64,000 nucleotides of DNA from assembly GCF_040054535.1 (NCBI RefSeq), contig NC_090783.1, positions 4,787,001-4,851,000 of the forward strand. Direction: 5' to 3'. Below are positions 13,360 to 27,091 of the stretch, piece after piece. The position numbers and the translations under genes are program-made. Every line of letters begins with the position of its first letter. Positions within the stretch are counted from its first letter, which is position 1. Below the pieces are notes generated by a model, which saw nothing but the letters and a program-made list of their open reading frames with translations, made no database searches and was not told the DNA's origin. This stretch comes from Antennarius striatus. Taxonomy: Eukaryota; Chordata; Actinopteri; Lophiiformes; Antennariidae.

Positions 13360-14757
13360 TACTGTAATGGAGTCCTGATGCTTCAGAGGAGCGAGAGTAG
13401 CAAGACTTAGGATCAGTCAAAACAAACCATTGAAGATGTTAAATGTATATACTGTACCAGGAAACAGCTCCACTCACTGAGTTTGTTCATTTTCCTCCAG
13501 TTTGGAGGCTGAGTCCCCTGACTCATCATTGTTGGTCTCAGACACAGGGGAGTCTCTCCAGACATCTCAACACATGCAGAATTCTTTCTCCACATCTGGC
13601 GGTGTTTCCTATTCCTTTCCTCATTACCAAACCCACCATTGCTTTGGGGCCCCTAAGGTGTCTCATCGTACCTGAGACCAACTTTTGCCTCAAAGCATGT
13701 CGCAAGTCCCCTGAAACTCCTTTCCTGTATTATCCTGTTTCTAAACACGCTTCACCCTAACACATAGAAACTTTTTGTCTCTAGTGTAACAAAATGACAA
13801 AGACGAGACATGCAATTTTTTAAACAGACCCCAAGAAAGAAAGAATTGATATGCCAAGACATTAAAATGAGCTTTGACTGAGAGTGCGCTCACTGAGTTC
13901 GCCCTACGATTCCGTCATTTATTTTTGCAAGGGTTTTCACGGGAGTATATTTTCTTGATATCGTATACTCTTCGACTGTGGATGAAAAATCGTCTATGAT
14001 TAGTTCCATCGGACAAAAAAACTTAATTAATGACTTTTAGTGGAGCAAAATCTCTAGATAAATATTGAGATTATTATTCACTATACTTTCTACGGTTAAT
14101 ACGCTCTGTTAGCGACTTTAAATAATTTAATGGTGCAAAAGGAACCTTTCTCCGCCCTATGTTTCATTCCGAGCTGCTTAGCAAGCGGAAATGTGTCTTT
14201 TGGAGTGATATATGATTCTTAGCAGAAATACGATGTGCATTATCTGTCGCATCAAGGTGTTTTAACGTGAATATGAAAAGATATGTTTCGTTTTTTTTAA
14301 TACATGCAGCTAATGTATGACATTGACTGTCAGACCCGCTGTTATCATGCGAGCTAATGTTCGGCTTCTGCCAGAGGAAGCACTATAACGAAGCTTACGA
14401 CTTTGTTGGACATTTTGCCTTTTTTTAAAAAACATTCTTCGCAACAACCTTTTCGTCGCATCCTGCAGCCTATGATCAGAAAAAGACAGTAAGTCGACGT
14501 GAATGACGAACAATCCTTTCAAACTACTTAAGTATTCTGTTAATAGTATGCTTGTTCACGTTTTTTTTTAAAAAAAAAAACAATTTCCTTTGTATATTTC
14601 CATTCGTGCCTCGATGTTATTTGGACATGTGTTCATTTGTTTTACCTTTTTGAAAAAAATGAAAATATACATTAAAGAAAATAAGAGGTCGATGTTATTC
14701 TTTATTCAGCACGTATACTTATTTTGGCACAGATTATTTCCAAAGAAATGCAAAAAA

Positions 14758-14809
14758 ATTATTATTATTATTATTATTAAAAAAATTATTATTATTTTAT
14801 TTTATTTTT
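14758..14809. repeat. TTA/TTTTA-rich simple sequence
   Basis: Repeated tta units, interrupted by an A run and followed by ttttatttta, form a low-complexity block about 120 bp upstream of the prmt9 start codon. Confidence 0.9.
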
Positions 14810-14931
14810 CTGAGACATGGGCTTCCTTGGTCTGATCAGTATGGGGCTGTGCAGGGGGCTGTTTTTTTGGGGATCATCCTCATGTTGTCGTCATCATCTC
14901 CTAATGATCTCTCCTCATCTTTTATGAAGGG

Positions 14932-17900
14932 ATGCCTAACACCAGCGCACGACTGAAGAATGGCAGGAGGGCTCGAAGGCGACACAGAGAAGACCCCGCC
15001 AGGAACGAGCTGGTCTCTAGCTCCCTGGAAAGTGCTCAGCAATGCCTGTTAAACCAAGATTATGGGACAGCATTTGTGCACTACCTTCTTGTACTCAACC
15101 TTGCACCTATGTTTAAGGACTTTGCTAGGGTAATGATTGTTTACGCTCCGTGGGCTTTCATTACCAACATTCTGCACACATATCCAGCTTCAGTCACGTA
15201 TGCAGCAGTCTGTTTTCAGTGCTGCAGAATAAATAGATGTCCAGTTTTGGAGAAAAAAAGTATGACATTTCCCTTTTAGGAATCGTTCAGGTTCACTCTC
15301 TTCAAATGGACCGAGGAGCTGGACTCTGTGGGCCGCATTCAGGACCTGTTTAACTGTTATGAACAAGCATTGGAACTGTTTCCTGCTGATGAGGTTATTT
15401 TAAACAGCATGGGTGAACACCTTTTCAGGTATTATCCACTTATAAAGCATCAACCCATTTGTAATTACAATGCATAATGTAGGTGTAAATCATTTAGATG
15501 GGTTATCATCGTGTGATGTGGTTTTCTTCCTTCTCTCGTCCAGAATGGGCTTTAGAGACGAAGCTGCAGGTCATTTCCACAAAGCCTTGAAGCTGAGACC
15601 AGACTATCCAGAGGCCAGAGAGAACTTCTACCGGGTGGCGAACTGGTTGGTGGAGCGCTGGCATTTCTTAATGCTCAACGACCACGGGAGGAACCGGAAG
15701 TATCAGCAAGCCATTCAGAAGGCTGTGCAGAGTGGCTGCAGCACTGTACTTGACATAGGTACTGGCACTGGGATCCTTGGGTGAGATATTTTCCATGAGA
15801 ATTTGGAAACATTTTATTCTTTGATTAATGGAGTGAAAATTGAGCTGATCTTTAGCCAATTGAACCCAAACTCTAGTGGAGGCTCTCTGTTTTACTTTTT
15901 TGGGTGTTACTCTTCTCATTTTTTTTTTCTTTTCTCTCTGTCAAGTATGTGTGCTAAGAAGGCAGGAGCTGCTGAGGTGTACGCCTGTGAACTGTCCAAG
16001 ACCATGTATGAACTGGCCTGTGAGGTGATAACAGCCAACGGAATGGATGGTGGCATCAGAGTCCTCCATATGAAGTCTTTGGAGATGGAAGTTCCAAAGG
16101 ACATCCCACACAGGTACATTCATGTCCTTTTATCTTTGCTCAAGAATGACAGAGTATATATAATGTTTTTCTATTCTCTTCCGTGCTCAGGGTGTCCCTG
16201 GTGGTGACAGAGACAGTGGATGCAGGACTTTTTGGAGAGGGCATCATAGAGAGTCTAATTCATGCCTGGCACCACCTGCTGCTACCTCCACAGGTCACTT
16301 ACATTATTCAACATAACCAGGAATCTGAAGTTTTATTTAAATTGTGTGATATTAAATTTTCAGTGATTTTTGGCACTTAAAATATATTGCCTCTGACATA
16401 CAGGGTTGGAAAAGCACCTAAAAACTTTAGAGGGACACATGGAGTTTTAAATATTGATGACAGGGCTCTGTCATATTTCACCATTCTGGGTGTTTGCACT
16501 GAGAACTACAGGCAACAAAATGTTTCATCTGCTCATAACTTAAGGAAAAAAAAAAAGATCTTCGAGAAAGTTTCACAAAAATATTTTTTCTTGTTCCTAA
16601 GAGAGGTGAGAATGAATCCCAGGACCCTTCAGCCACAGGACGAGTCATTCCAGCAGGAGCCACGGTGTTTGGAATGGCTGTCGAATGCTTGGAAATCCGT
16701 AGGCATCACAGGTATAGCTCAGGAATCCGGCGGAATTCCTGTAAACAGGCTGTGCGTGTCAGATGAAGTATCATCGGAACAACAATACTGTGATTTCCGA
16801 CCAAAAGCTAAACTGACAAACAAGAACAAGGTGATTTCTTTTCCAGTCTCAGGACTGGTCTGTGATCGGATCTCTGTTTGTTTCACTGCAGGCTTTGTCT
16901 GTCAGACGTTGGCAGTTTGTCCATGGCCGCAGCCGGGGAACTCCGCAGCCCAGTGAGCTGCAGCTCTGAACCGGATGACTCCATGGAGCCTTACACTACC
17001 GAGAGACTAAGCAGACTGCCGGGAGGATATAAATCTCTCACGGAGCCGTTCACAGCCCTGAACATAGATTTCAACAACGTGCAGGTGAGCAGAAACTAGG
17101 AAGAAGAAGCTAATAAAGCCTCTGCTGGTTACATTCAGCTCATTATATGTCCTTTAATTACGTTATAATTAAGTGATTCTGCTACTATCAATTTAATGTG
17201 TTTGCATTTTCTTCATGCATGATATGCACCCCATAATAGAAATCTTATATTCAACGTGCGTCTGTTGCCTCAGGTCAAGCAGAATAATGTATTTCTGAGA
17301 AAATGAATTAACCAACCTGACCATATGTCTATCGGTCCCATGGAACAAAAACATTGTTTACCTCTCAGGCTAAAATATCGCACATCAGTGGACACTAATT
17401 ATTTAATCCAGACCTACAGGGATTGGCGCCTCACTCATAAACTCTGAAATGAACTCTTGGCAGATTTAATCTGCTTGACAGCACAGGTGGGAAAGTTTGT
17501 CGATATTCTTTGCAAATATTTATCCACGCTCAAGCAGCGGGCGCTTGTGTGATAATATATCAGTGCTGGGGCTTAAAAACACTGCATTGCGATGCAGTTA
17601 TGTCGTACTCTGGTTTCCTGCAGGAACTGGAGGGGCTGAGCTCCAGGGAGGTTCAGAGGGTCCGTCTGCCTGTCACTCAGGGGGGGGCGCTGGATGCGTT
17701 GGCCGTATGGTTCCAGCTCCATCTGGATGAAGAGAACAGTCTGTCTACCGGACCCCAGGAGGACACCTGCTGGGAGCAAGCGATCTACCCCGTACACAGC
17801 ACCAAAGGTGATGGAGCTTAATGTTTCAGTTTGATTGATTTTTAGATTAATCAGCACCTCGGTCTGTTGCTTTTCATGGGTTAGGTGTGTTTAGATGAGT

Positions 17901-20900
17901 GGATATAAAGTTAAGTTTACAGTGCTGAGCTTCTTTTTCCTCATTCCACACTGTTTATCATGCGGTTCCACATCACACCACAAGAGGGCAGCAACTCTCA
18001 ATGTAGAAATACAAGAGAAAACCAATTTTAGCTGCAGTGATAAAATATCTCAACCAGTACTTGTCATAAATATGCCACATGGAGAGTTTTATTTTTTTTA
18101 TTTTAAGTCGATCTCTGCATGAAATTATGGTAATTTATTTTAACGACCGTTAAATCACTTCCATACTAAACAGAATCAACACTAACGCCCACCGACATCT
18201 GGCTTTTGTCTTCAGTGGGAAAAGACTACAATGGGCATTTTTTTTTCCAGGTTGAGTTATTGTCTTCAGTCTGAGTTGAGTCTGAAAGAGAGAGAGGGAA
18301 GGAAACTTTATGAAAAAGGGTACAGGAACATTCTTCCTGATCTCTGTGACATGACACAATCAGTACTGTACATTTTTAACTGTCAATAGTGAGTGAAAGA
18401 AAAAGAGATGAGTCACACGATAACAAACACCGAAAATATAGATTAGTATTGAAATTAAGTAAAACACAAATTTTAAGACTTGCAAAAAAACAAAACAAAA
18501 AAAACAGCATAAAAGTAAGAATGATATTTGTTCAGAACCCTTTATGTTCTTTCCTCTCCTGTTATGCCAGACCGCTGTCACCTTAATCGGCGCTGGCATG
18601 AGGTGACACGTTCCAGTTGTCATTGCGGCACGTCGTCTTTCAGACGGGGCTCAGATACATTTCACGGATACCGGTAATTGGCGAAGGCAGCGTCTTGGGA
18701 GCCGTCACCTTTCTCGGCGATCACCGACATCCGTTTCCCCGGTCGCTGTGTGACGTGTGTGCAGTGATCGCCTGTGACACTCTTTAGTGTTCATGAAATT
18801 CTTATAAGCGATAAATATGCATTTTTCCCCAAATGCCTCTGACGAGCCGAGCGCTGACATGAAGACACGAACAGATGTTTTCCCTGTAGAAATCAGATCC
18901 GTGCCTCATCCCCTCCCTCTGCGCTCCCGGTCCCTTGAATCTCATTTCTCCTTTGGGCTCTATTTCTGTTTCCTTTTTCTTACACCGCTTGCCTTTTTTT
19001 TTTTCTGCCACATAAAATCCCCTTAAAGTCAATGTTATTGAGCTCACGCCTTTATCTACCCTCAGACCTACTTAAAAAATTGTAAGCATGACAAACATTT
19101 TATTGAAGCCTTCACAAGACTTCTAAGTCACCTTTTTCTTTCCAGGTTTTCTCCTGAAACCTAACGATGAGCTGATCGTTGAAGTGTCTTGCCGAGATGC
19201 CTACCTGAGGCTCTGCAGCGTCGCCGTGCTGAGGGACGGGCGAGAACTCTGTTTAAACATGTGTCCGGATACTACGTACGCGGGAAACCCAGGTTCAAAT
19301 CAGAACTCTGAGGCTGAACTGTGCAGCGCGCTAGCGTGTCTTCAGACTGACCAGAGTCGAATCAAAGACTTCTGCATGCTGGAATGCTCAGAAATGGCTC
19401 TCCTGAACAATCACGACTACCATCAGAGCTTTTGCAGAGCTCTAGCCAAACTCATCTCCCAGCTGAAAGTTAAATATCAAAACCAAGTGCAAGGATCGCA
19501 TATTCGGTCCGAGTCAAGGGACTCGTGCGACCCGTTCTACGTCCTTGACGTGTCAGAGGGCTTCTCTCTGCTCTCCCTCATCGCCGCAGGCCAAGGTAAC
19601 GTAAAAGCGTACAGCTCCGTAGAAAAGAACAAACAACAGGAAGTCTTGAAGAGACTGGCTCGCTCCAATTGCATCCCGGAACAGCATTTAGAGTTCTGGC
19701 TCAACCACGTGGAGGACGAGCGAGGGATGCTGCAAAGGCCGTCCAGAGAGAAGCTGTGGAGCGCCATCATTTTGGACTGCGTAGAGACTTGTGGTCTCAT
19801 AAGACAGAAGTTAATGGAGAAAGCTACTCTAGCCAGGTGAGGAGAGACCACAGGAGCCTGATTGTCTTTGCTGCACTGAAATTGTAGCGTAAAATATATT
19901 TCTACTCTCCACACAAGGTGTTTGCTGGAGGACGGGGGGCGTGTTTTCCCTGAAAAGATCGTGGTTCAGGGGATCCTGGTGGAGTCGGATACGCTGCTGC
20001 TTGAAAGCGCCGTTCAGGGTCAGGAGCCAACACTGGGATTCAATATCGCTCCCTTCATCAACCAGTTCACCGTGAGTAGTTGTTGGACATAAAATGTGAT
20101 GCACTAAATTTGAACTTTTATGTTTTTTGGGTAATCTTTAACAGGCAATTCAAAGGTAAATGTTGCAGCGAAGTCGGTGTGTGGTTCCAACGAGCGTCCT
20201 ATAAATAGTTATACAACACTGTCCAAACTGAAGGGGTTTTACAAGGAGATGTCCAATGTAAACTTTGACCCCTGCATGATTTTCATGTATTTTATAGTAT
20301 GTTTTATAGTCCCACATCTGACCAATCGGTGCCTGATTTTGTTTTACCAGCTGACAGTCAGCTGGTATCGATGAGACCCGATGTTGGCCTATAAAAGATG
20401 AGGTTTTTTTTCTGCACATAGAACAAAAGATACAACAGTGGTGTAAAAATGGCAAACATAATTTAGCGGGAGTTGTCATTACAGCTCTTGTCCACTAGGG
20501 AACAATACATTTTATTTATTTATTCAAAAGTGTTTGTGGGGGGGGGTGCAGGAATGGTTTCTGTCCATCATGCCTCACACACGCAAAATGAATTCATTTA
20601 TGTTCTTCCAGAACTTCCTGCGCTGAATGTTCAGCTAGATTTCCAATAGTTCACTAGAAATTACACCAAAAAACAAATGAATAAAATAATTCTGTCTTCA
20701 TAACATAACCAGGTGGGGTTTTTTTTGTACACTCCTCATGGGTGGGTGTTTACACACATCCTTTTGAATTCTCTCTTTATTTGGTCTAGAAATTATCTTT
20801 TTTTCCCCCCAGCATCGTGTTTGTGCTCTAATTCCAACGGGTCCCACTCGGGACAGTCGTTAGTTTTAACAGATGTCGTCTTTGAAGCCCTCGGTGGAGG

Positions 20901-22012
20901 GCACGACTGTCACGCAAGACGCGACACACAATTTGGCCCAAGACATTCCTACCTGAATCCATCAGCACACATTAGATCAAACGCCTCGGAGAGCGGGCGC
21001 GGAGGTCTACACAGCTGTGACAGGGAGGAGGAAAGATTCTTTTGTTCTGCTGTAAAGGAAACAGTCACACTTTCTGCGCTGCTGCTTCAGTTTCTCCCTT
21101 TGCGCACTTGTCAAGTTTGGAATAGTTTGTGTGGAAGTCTAGTTTCCGACTAGGTGATCATCCATTGACAGTATTAGTTAGATATTAATAAGAATAAAGT
21201 GTTGAACTTTTGCACTAAAGTGAAACAAAGTACTCTGGTTTTGCAGGAGAAATCTGTTATCCCTATTTTGAATCTCTTTACCAAAGTTTGGTCTTTTTTT
21301 TTCTCCATTTGATAATTCCAAACCTTCCTTTATTTGCTGCTAGCAACTCTCCTGCATCTCTTTATCATTTAGGTACCGGTCCATGTGTTCTTGGATTTTT
21401 CCACCCTTGAGTGCAAACATCTCAGTGAGTTTGTGGAGCTGTTTGTTCTGGACCTCATGGACGCCACAGCGAACTACACTGACAGAGAAGTAAAGGTAAG
21501 ATTAGCTTTAAAGAAAATAAATGAACCAGCCTTTTTCAAAGAACTGCTGTGACTTTTATCCATGCATTGAATTCATTGACTATAGAAAGCCTCCGGCATT
21601 TCAAATTGCTGAGTTTCTCCCTGGTACAGAAGAACAGAAATGAATCGGACTCTCTTAGGCACATCTTCTTTAGAAAAACTTCTAATTTACTTCCTGATTT
21701 CATTATCTTCTCTTTCCCAATGACCTTTAAGATTATTATAATTAATGCCACAGTTTCCTATTTTCCCAGGTCCAGGCCACCTCTGCTGGCAGAATAACTG
21801 CCATTCCCTTCTGGTATCACATCTGCCTGGACCAGGATATCAGTATCACTACCCTCAGCCACAACTCCCACTGGAAGCAGGCGGCTGTTGTCCTGCAGGA
21901 GCCCCTGGAGGTGCGAGCGGGAGATTGGGTCCACCTCGCTGTGAAGCTTCACAAGAGCACCATCTCCATCTCAGCCCACACGGAGAATGTACCCGGACCG
22001 ATGGAGCAATAA
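14932..22012 (+). CDS. prmt9: Protein arginine N-methyltransferase 9
   Basis: PRMT9 is a type II arginine methyltransferase that makes symmetric dimethylarginine on the splicing factor SF3B2. Twelve coding exons, all GT-AG and phase-consistent, are 14932-15129, 15280-15428, 15544-15780, 15946-16113, 16191-16293, 16602-16711, 16892-17084, 17624-17807, 19146-19836, 19918-20071, 21373-21495 and 21770-22012. They total 2553 nt, giving 850 aa (human 845). The N-terminal 150 residues hold the TPR-like region ([35 protein letters not shown]). The SAM-binding motif [12 protein letters not shown] is at about 184-195, the ribose-binding acidic residue is in [12 protein letters not shown] (E210), and the double-E loop is [12 protein letters not shown] (E258, E267). 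The C-terminal half (about 535-850) is the second, degenerate methyltransferase module, with [24 protein letters not shown] and IAPFINQF. The start matches the family's short basic leader. Exon 5 uses a weaker donor (gtcact). Nothing suggests disruption. Confidence 0.96.
17808..19145 (+). other. prmt9: prmt9 intron 8 with a CpG-dense block
   Basis: This 1.3-kb intron is mostly AT-rich non-coding DNA. A CTCF-like motif is at 17978-17990, and a block at about 18574-18780 is markedly richer in GC and CpG. In that block a 19-bp motif of the form GCYGTCACCTTWMTCGGCG occurs twice, at 18574-18592 and 18701-18719, and ggcgatcac at 18716-18724 is complementary to a later gtgatcgcc. No exon was seen in it. 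Confidence 0.7.
17978..17990 (+). promoter_or_regulatory. CTCF-like core motif in prmt9 intron 8
   Basis: The sequence ccacaagagggca fits the CTCF core CCASYAGRKGGCR with one mismatch at position 5. A single motif match is weak evidence of binding. Confidence 0.25.
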
Positions 22013-22079
22013 TATCTTGTATTGTACTTGATGTGTGTTTTATGCCTCAGTCAAGAGGCCAAAAAAAAAAGAGAAATTC

Positions 22080-22085
22080 ATTAAA
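22080..22085 (+). other. prmt9: Candidate poly(A) signal of prmt9
   Basis: ATTAAA occurs 68 bp after the prmt9 stop codon and follows an A-rich run. It is the nearest common polyadenylation hexamer, and it would give a very short 3' UTR. Confidence 0.35.
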
Positions 22086-23117
22086 TACAATGTATTTTTC
22101 AGATGTCATAGTTTTACTAGTCTTTGGATCTTGGATTGGTTTGAGATTCTTCTCAACAAAAGCATGTAGAATTTGTATCAGTGAATGTTTAACTTATGCT
22201 TTTGTTTCAGAATTTAAATTCAAAGACCATTTCTAACTGAATATAAAACATAAGTATAAAGTTATTGCAGCTGTCCATTGCTTATGAACGCAGTTCCTTT
22301 GTAAAGATGATGATTTTTTTTTCTTTTACATTTTCATCTTTAATGAAGAGAAAAAGAAAACACCAAATATGGAGTTGATCTGTTTTATTGAGGTTACTCA
22401 GATGAAACTACTGTAGATTAAAATGTGCAATGTTTACATCAATTCTAATAATCCTGTCAGTTTCATTTAGAAAAATAAAATCCTGTAAGGCAACATTTTC
22501 TAGCTGGACGTGATGCAGATTAATGTTGATTCCATGCATTTTCTGACAAATCGATACCCAACATCGAACACTAATGGAGTCCCAGCACGTATCAACAGAA
22601 GATATGACAATAAAAAGTTAACACTGGATAAGTTTTCATCAAAAAAAAAAGATTAATAAGTCCTCTTGGAATAAAACCTGATGCAGAGGAACATGTAGTT
22701 GACTGACTTACATAAGGCATCTGAGAAAGGAACTAAATAAAGAGTGAGCTCTACACGATAGAACAGTCAAAACTCAAAATGTACAAATTGTACAGCCTCA
22801 AACTTAAATATGTTGTGATGATTAAAACAAAACTTTTCGTACCAACTAAAAACCATTGAGAAATAAAATGAATTAAAGTCACATTATACTGTCAGTTGGG
22901 TCACATATTTCCACAAGCAAAGCTTTAACTGACCACCTCATATGTTGCTTTTTTTGCCCCATCCCCCTCCGTACGAACACATTTTCTGCAGACAAAATAA
23001 CATGATTGTACAACAAATGTGCTTTAGTGTCATAGATTTTCTTCACAAGAGTTTAACGCAAGCAACGTCCTCAAAAGTCCCTGTATGCTGTATGAGATAA
23101 AGAGCGAGGAAAACATT

Positions 23118-23123
23118 TTTATT
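23118..23123 (-). other. tmem184c: Candidate poly(A) signal of tmem184c
   Basis: AATAAA on the minus strand lies about 345 bp after the tmem184c stop codon. A second copy at 22384-22389 would give a longer 3' UTR of about 1.1 kb, reaching towards prmt9. Confidence 0.4.
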
Positions 23124-23466
23124 TTAAAAGTTGCATATCTCTCTTTAAATGAAAGCATTTCCCAGTTCCCATGAACCAAATACAGATCTGGCAGCTCCTA
23201 CTCACCCCCGTTTTACATTCAGTGCTACAGAAATGGCATGTCATGTCACTGACCAATCATTTCATGCCATAACTTCACAGAACATTCTTGGTGCTGTCAC
23301 TAGCAGAGGTCCATCTGGTTTTGCATTTACTGGCGGTCACTTACGACTCGGCTGATGTTCCTTTGTTTCATGTCGCCTCAGTGCAGTAGCGAGTGAAAGA
23401 AAGAGGCAAAGCTAAGTGGGTCCCGCCCAACCGTGTCTGCTGGATCTGCGGATGACATCACCCTGG

Positions 23467-26242
<2,776 letters not shown>

Positions 26243-26609
26243 CTAACGTTAGCTTCGCATTCTGAAGATTTAAATAGATTACTGCGCCCTAACCAAACCA
26301 AGTCGGTAGTGTAAATGTGAATTTCTTCCTTTCCTGATGTTACACGGATCTCGTACAAACGAGGGTGCTGAATAATTACCGGCTCATATGACTCGATTGT
26401 ACCCAAATGGATTACTCGCGTTAGCTAGTCATGTGTTTCACCATGTAAACAAAGCAGATAATCCTGATCTTGAAAGTGTCCGACTGTCTCACGCAATAAA
26501 GTGAAACCTCCGATAAATATATAAACGCACAATCTGTATCAAAGATTACTTAAAACTCTTGTACAAAAGGTTTACAGTGATAAAAGTTTCCTTAAAAGTC
26601 ATTACTGTA

Positions 26610-26720
26610 CTGTTCAGAGTTACTTCCTGGTGACGTCAAATATTGTCCCGCCTACTATGGAGAACGTGATTGGTGGTAAAGAAAAAAATTAGCCAATCAA
26701 TGAACAGAGTTCTGTATTCT
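26610..26720. promoter_or_regulatory. tmem184c: Probable tmem184c promoter: CRE, ETS and CCAAT motifs
   Basis: A perfect cAMP-response element palindrome TGACGTCA (26631-26638) sits beside an ETS-type acttcctg and a cccgcc GC box. Two CCAAT-type motifs follow, in opposite orientations (gattggtgg near 26669 and gccaatca near 26692). This cluster, about 470 bp upstream of the start codon in an otherwise AT-rich region, is typical of a housekeeping promoter. A symmetrical arrangement could also drive transcription to the right. Transcription start sites cannot be seen from sequence. Confidence 0.5.
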
Positions 26721-26773
26721 GTATAGCTCAAAGAAGGTTAGGTCGTTCCGCATTCTCTTCGTACTTTGTTGTT

Positions 26774-27091
26774 TTGCCAGCAGATGGCAATGTGAATCAA
26801 CAATTATTAAGACACGTGTTCTACGATCAGTATAGTTTTAAAATGGCAAGACTCAGTCTGACCACACTGTTCTGTCAGGATGTTCTCTCCATTTTGTTCT
26901 TTCCTAAACTGTCTTTTATAAATCTCTTGAACTATGTCGTTTTGTTTGGGCCATTGATGGAGTTGTTAGTTGACCTTTACTGGCAAACAAATACAGCTAC
27001 TCCAGTTTTTCCTATGAATTTCTGGATTATCCGTCTCTTCAAATTTTATTTAGATTACTACAAAAAAATTGTACCCCTTGAAGAAAAGTGA
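26774..27091 (+). other. Unassigned 105-codon open frame divergent from tmem184c
   Basis: An uninterrupted frame starts about 140 bp to the right of the CRE-containing promoter, in the opposite direction to tmem184c. The product would be hydrophobic and aromatic (MARLSLTTLFCQDVLSILFF and onward) and end in KKIVPLEEK. I do not recognise a family. The sequence is AT-rich, which favours phenylalanine, leucine and isoleucine codons by composition alone, so chance is the likelier explanation. Confidence 0.15.
26777..26789 (+). promoter_or_regulatory. Consensus CTCF core motif beside the tmem184c promoter
   Basis: The sequence ccagcagatggca matches every position of the CTCF core CCASYAGRKGGCR. 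It sits between the tmem184c promoter and the ednra domain, a plausible place for an insulator. Binding is inferred. Confidence 0.4.

Larger units (their letters stand above)
11852..14931. other. Divergent arhgap10/prmt9 intergenic region
   Basis: This 3.1-kb spacer should carry the 5' UTRs and promoters of both genes. It contains a 175-bp GGAT array, a perfect 36-bp palindrome (13324-13359), an X-box-like site (12048-12061) and TTA-rich simple sequence next to prmt9. No recognisable protein-coding exon was found. Open frames of 60-105 codons at 13050-13760 on both strands have no recognisable homology and partly overlap the palindrome. Confidence 0.6.
22013..23466. other. Convergent 3' regions of prmt9 and tmem184c
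   Basis: The two genes converge here, so this 1.45 kb is mainly 3' UTR. On the minus strand AATAAA occurs at 23118-23123 and again at 22384-22389, either of which could end tmem184c. On the plus strand the prmt9 signal is probably near 22080. No additional coding exon was recognised. Confidence 0.6.

Noticed and set aside
16387..16956. A 189-codon plus-strand open frame
   Set aside because: It runs through prmt9 intron 5, exon 6 and part of intron 6 to exon 7 in the wrong frame for exon 6. The true exon 6 frame, matching the methyltransferase, is different.
20713..21153. A 146-codon open frame in prmt9 intron 10, preceded by a strong pyrimidine tract and ag
   Set aside because: The prmt9 protein is continuous from exon 10 to exon 11 without it, and the peptide has no recognisable domain. 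At most a cryptic exon.
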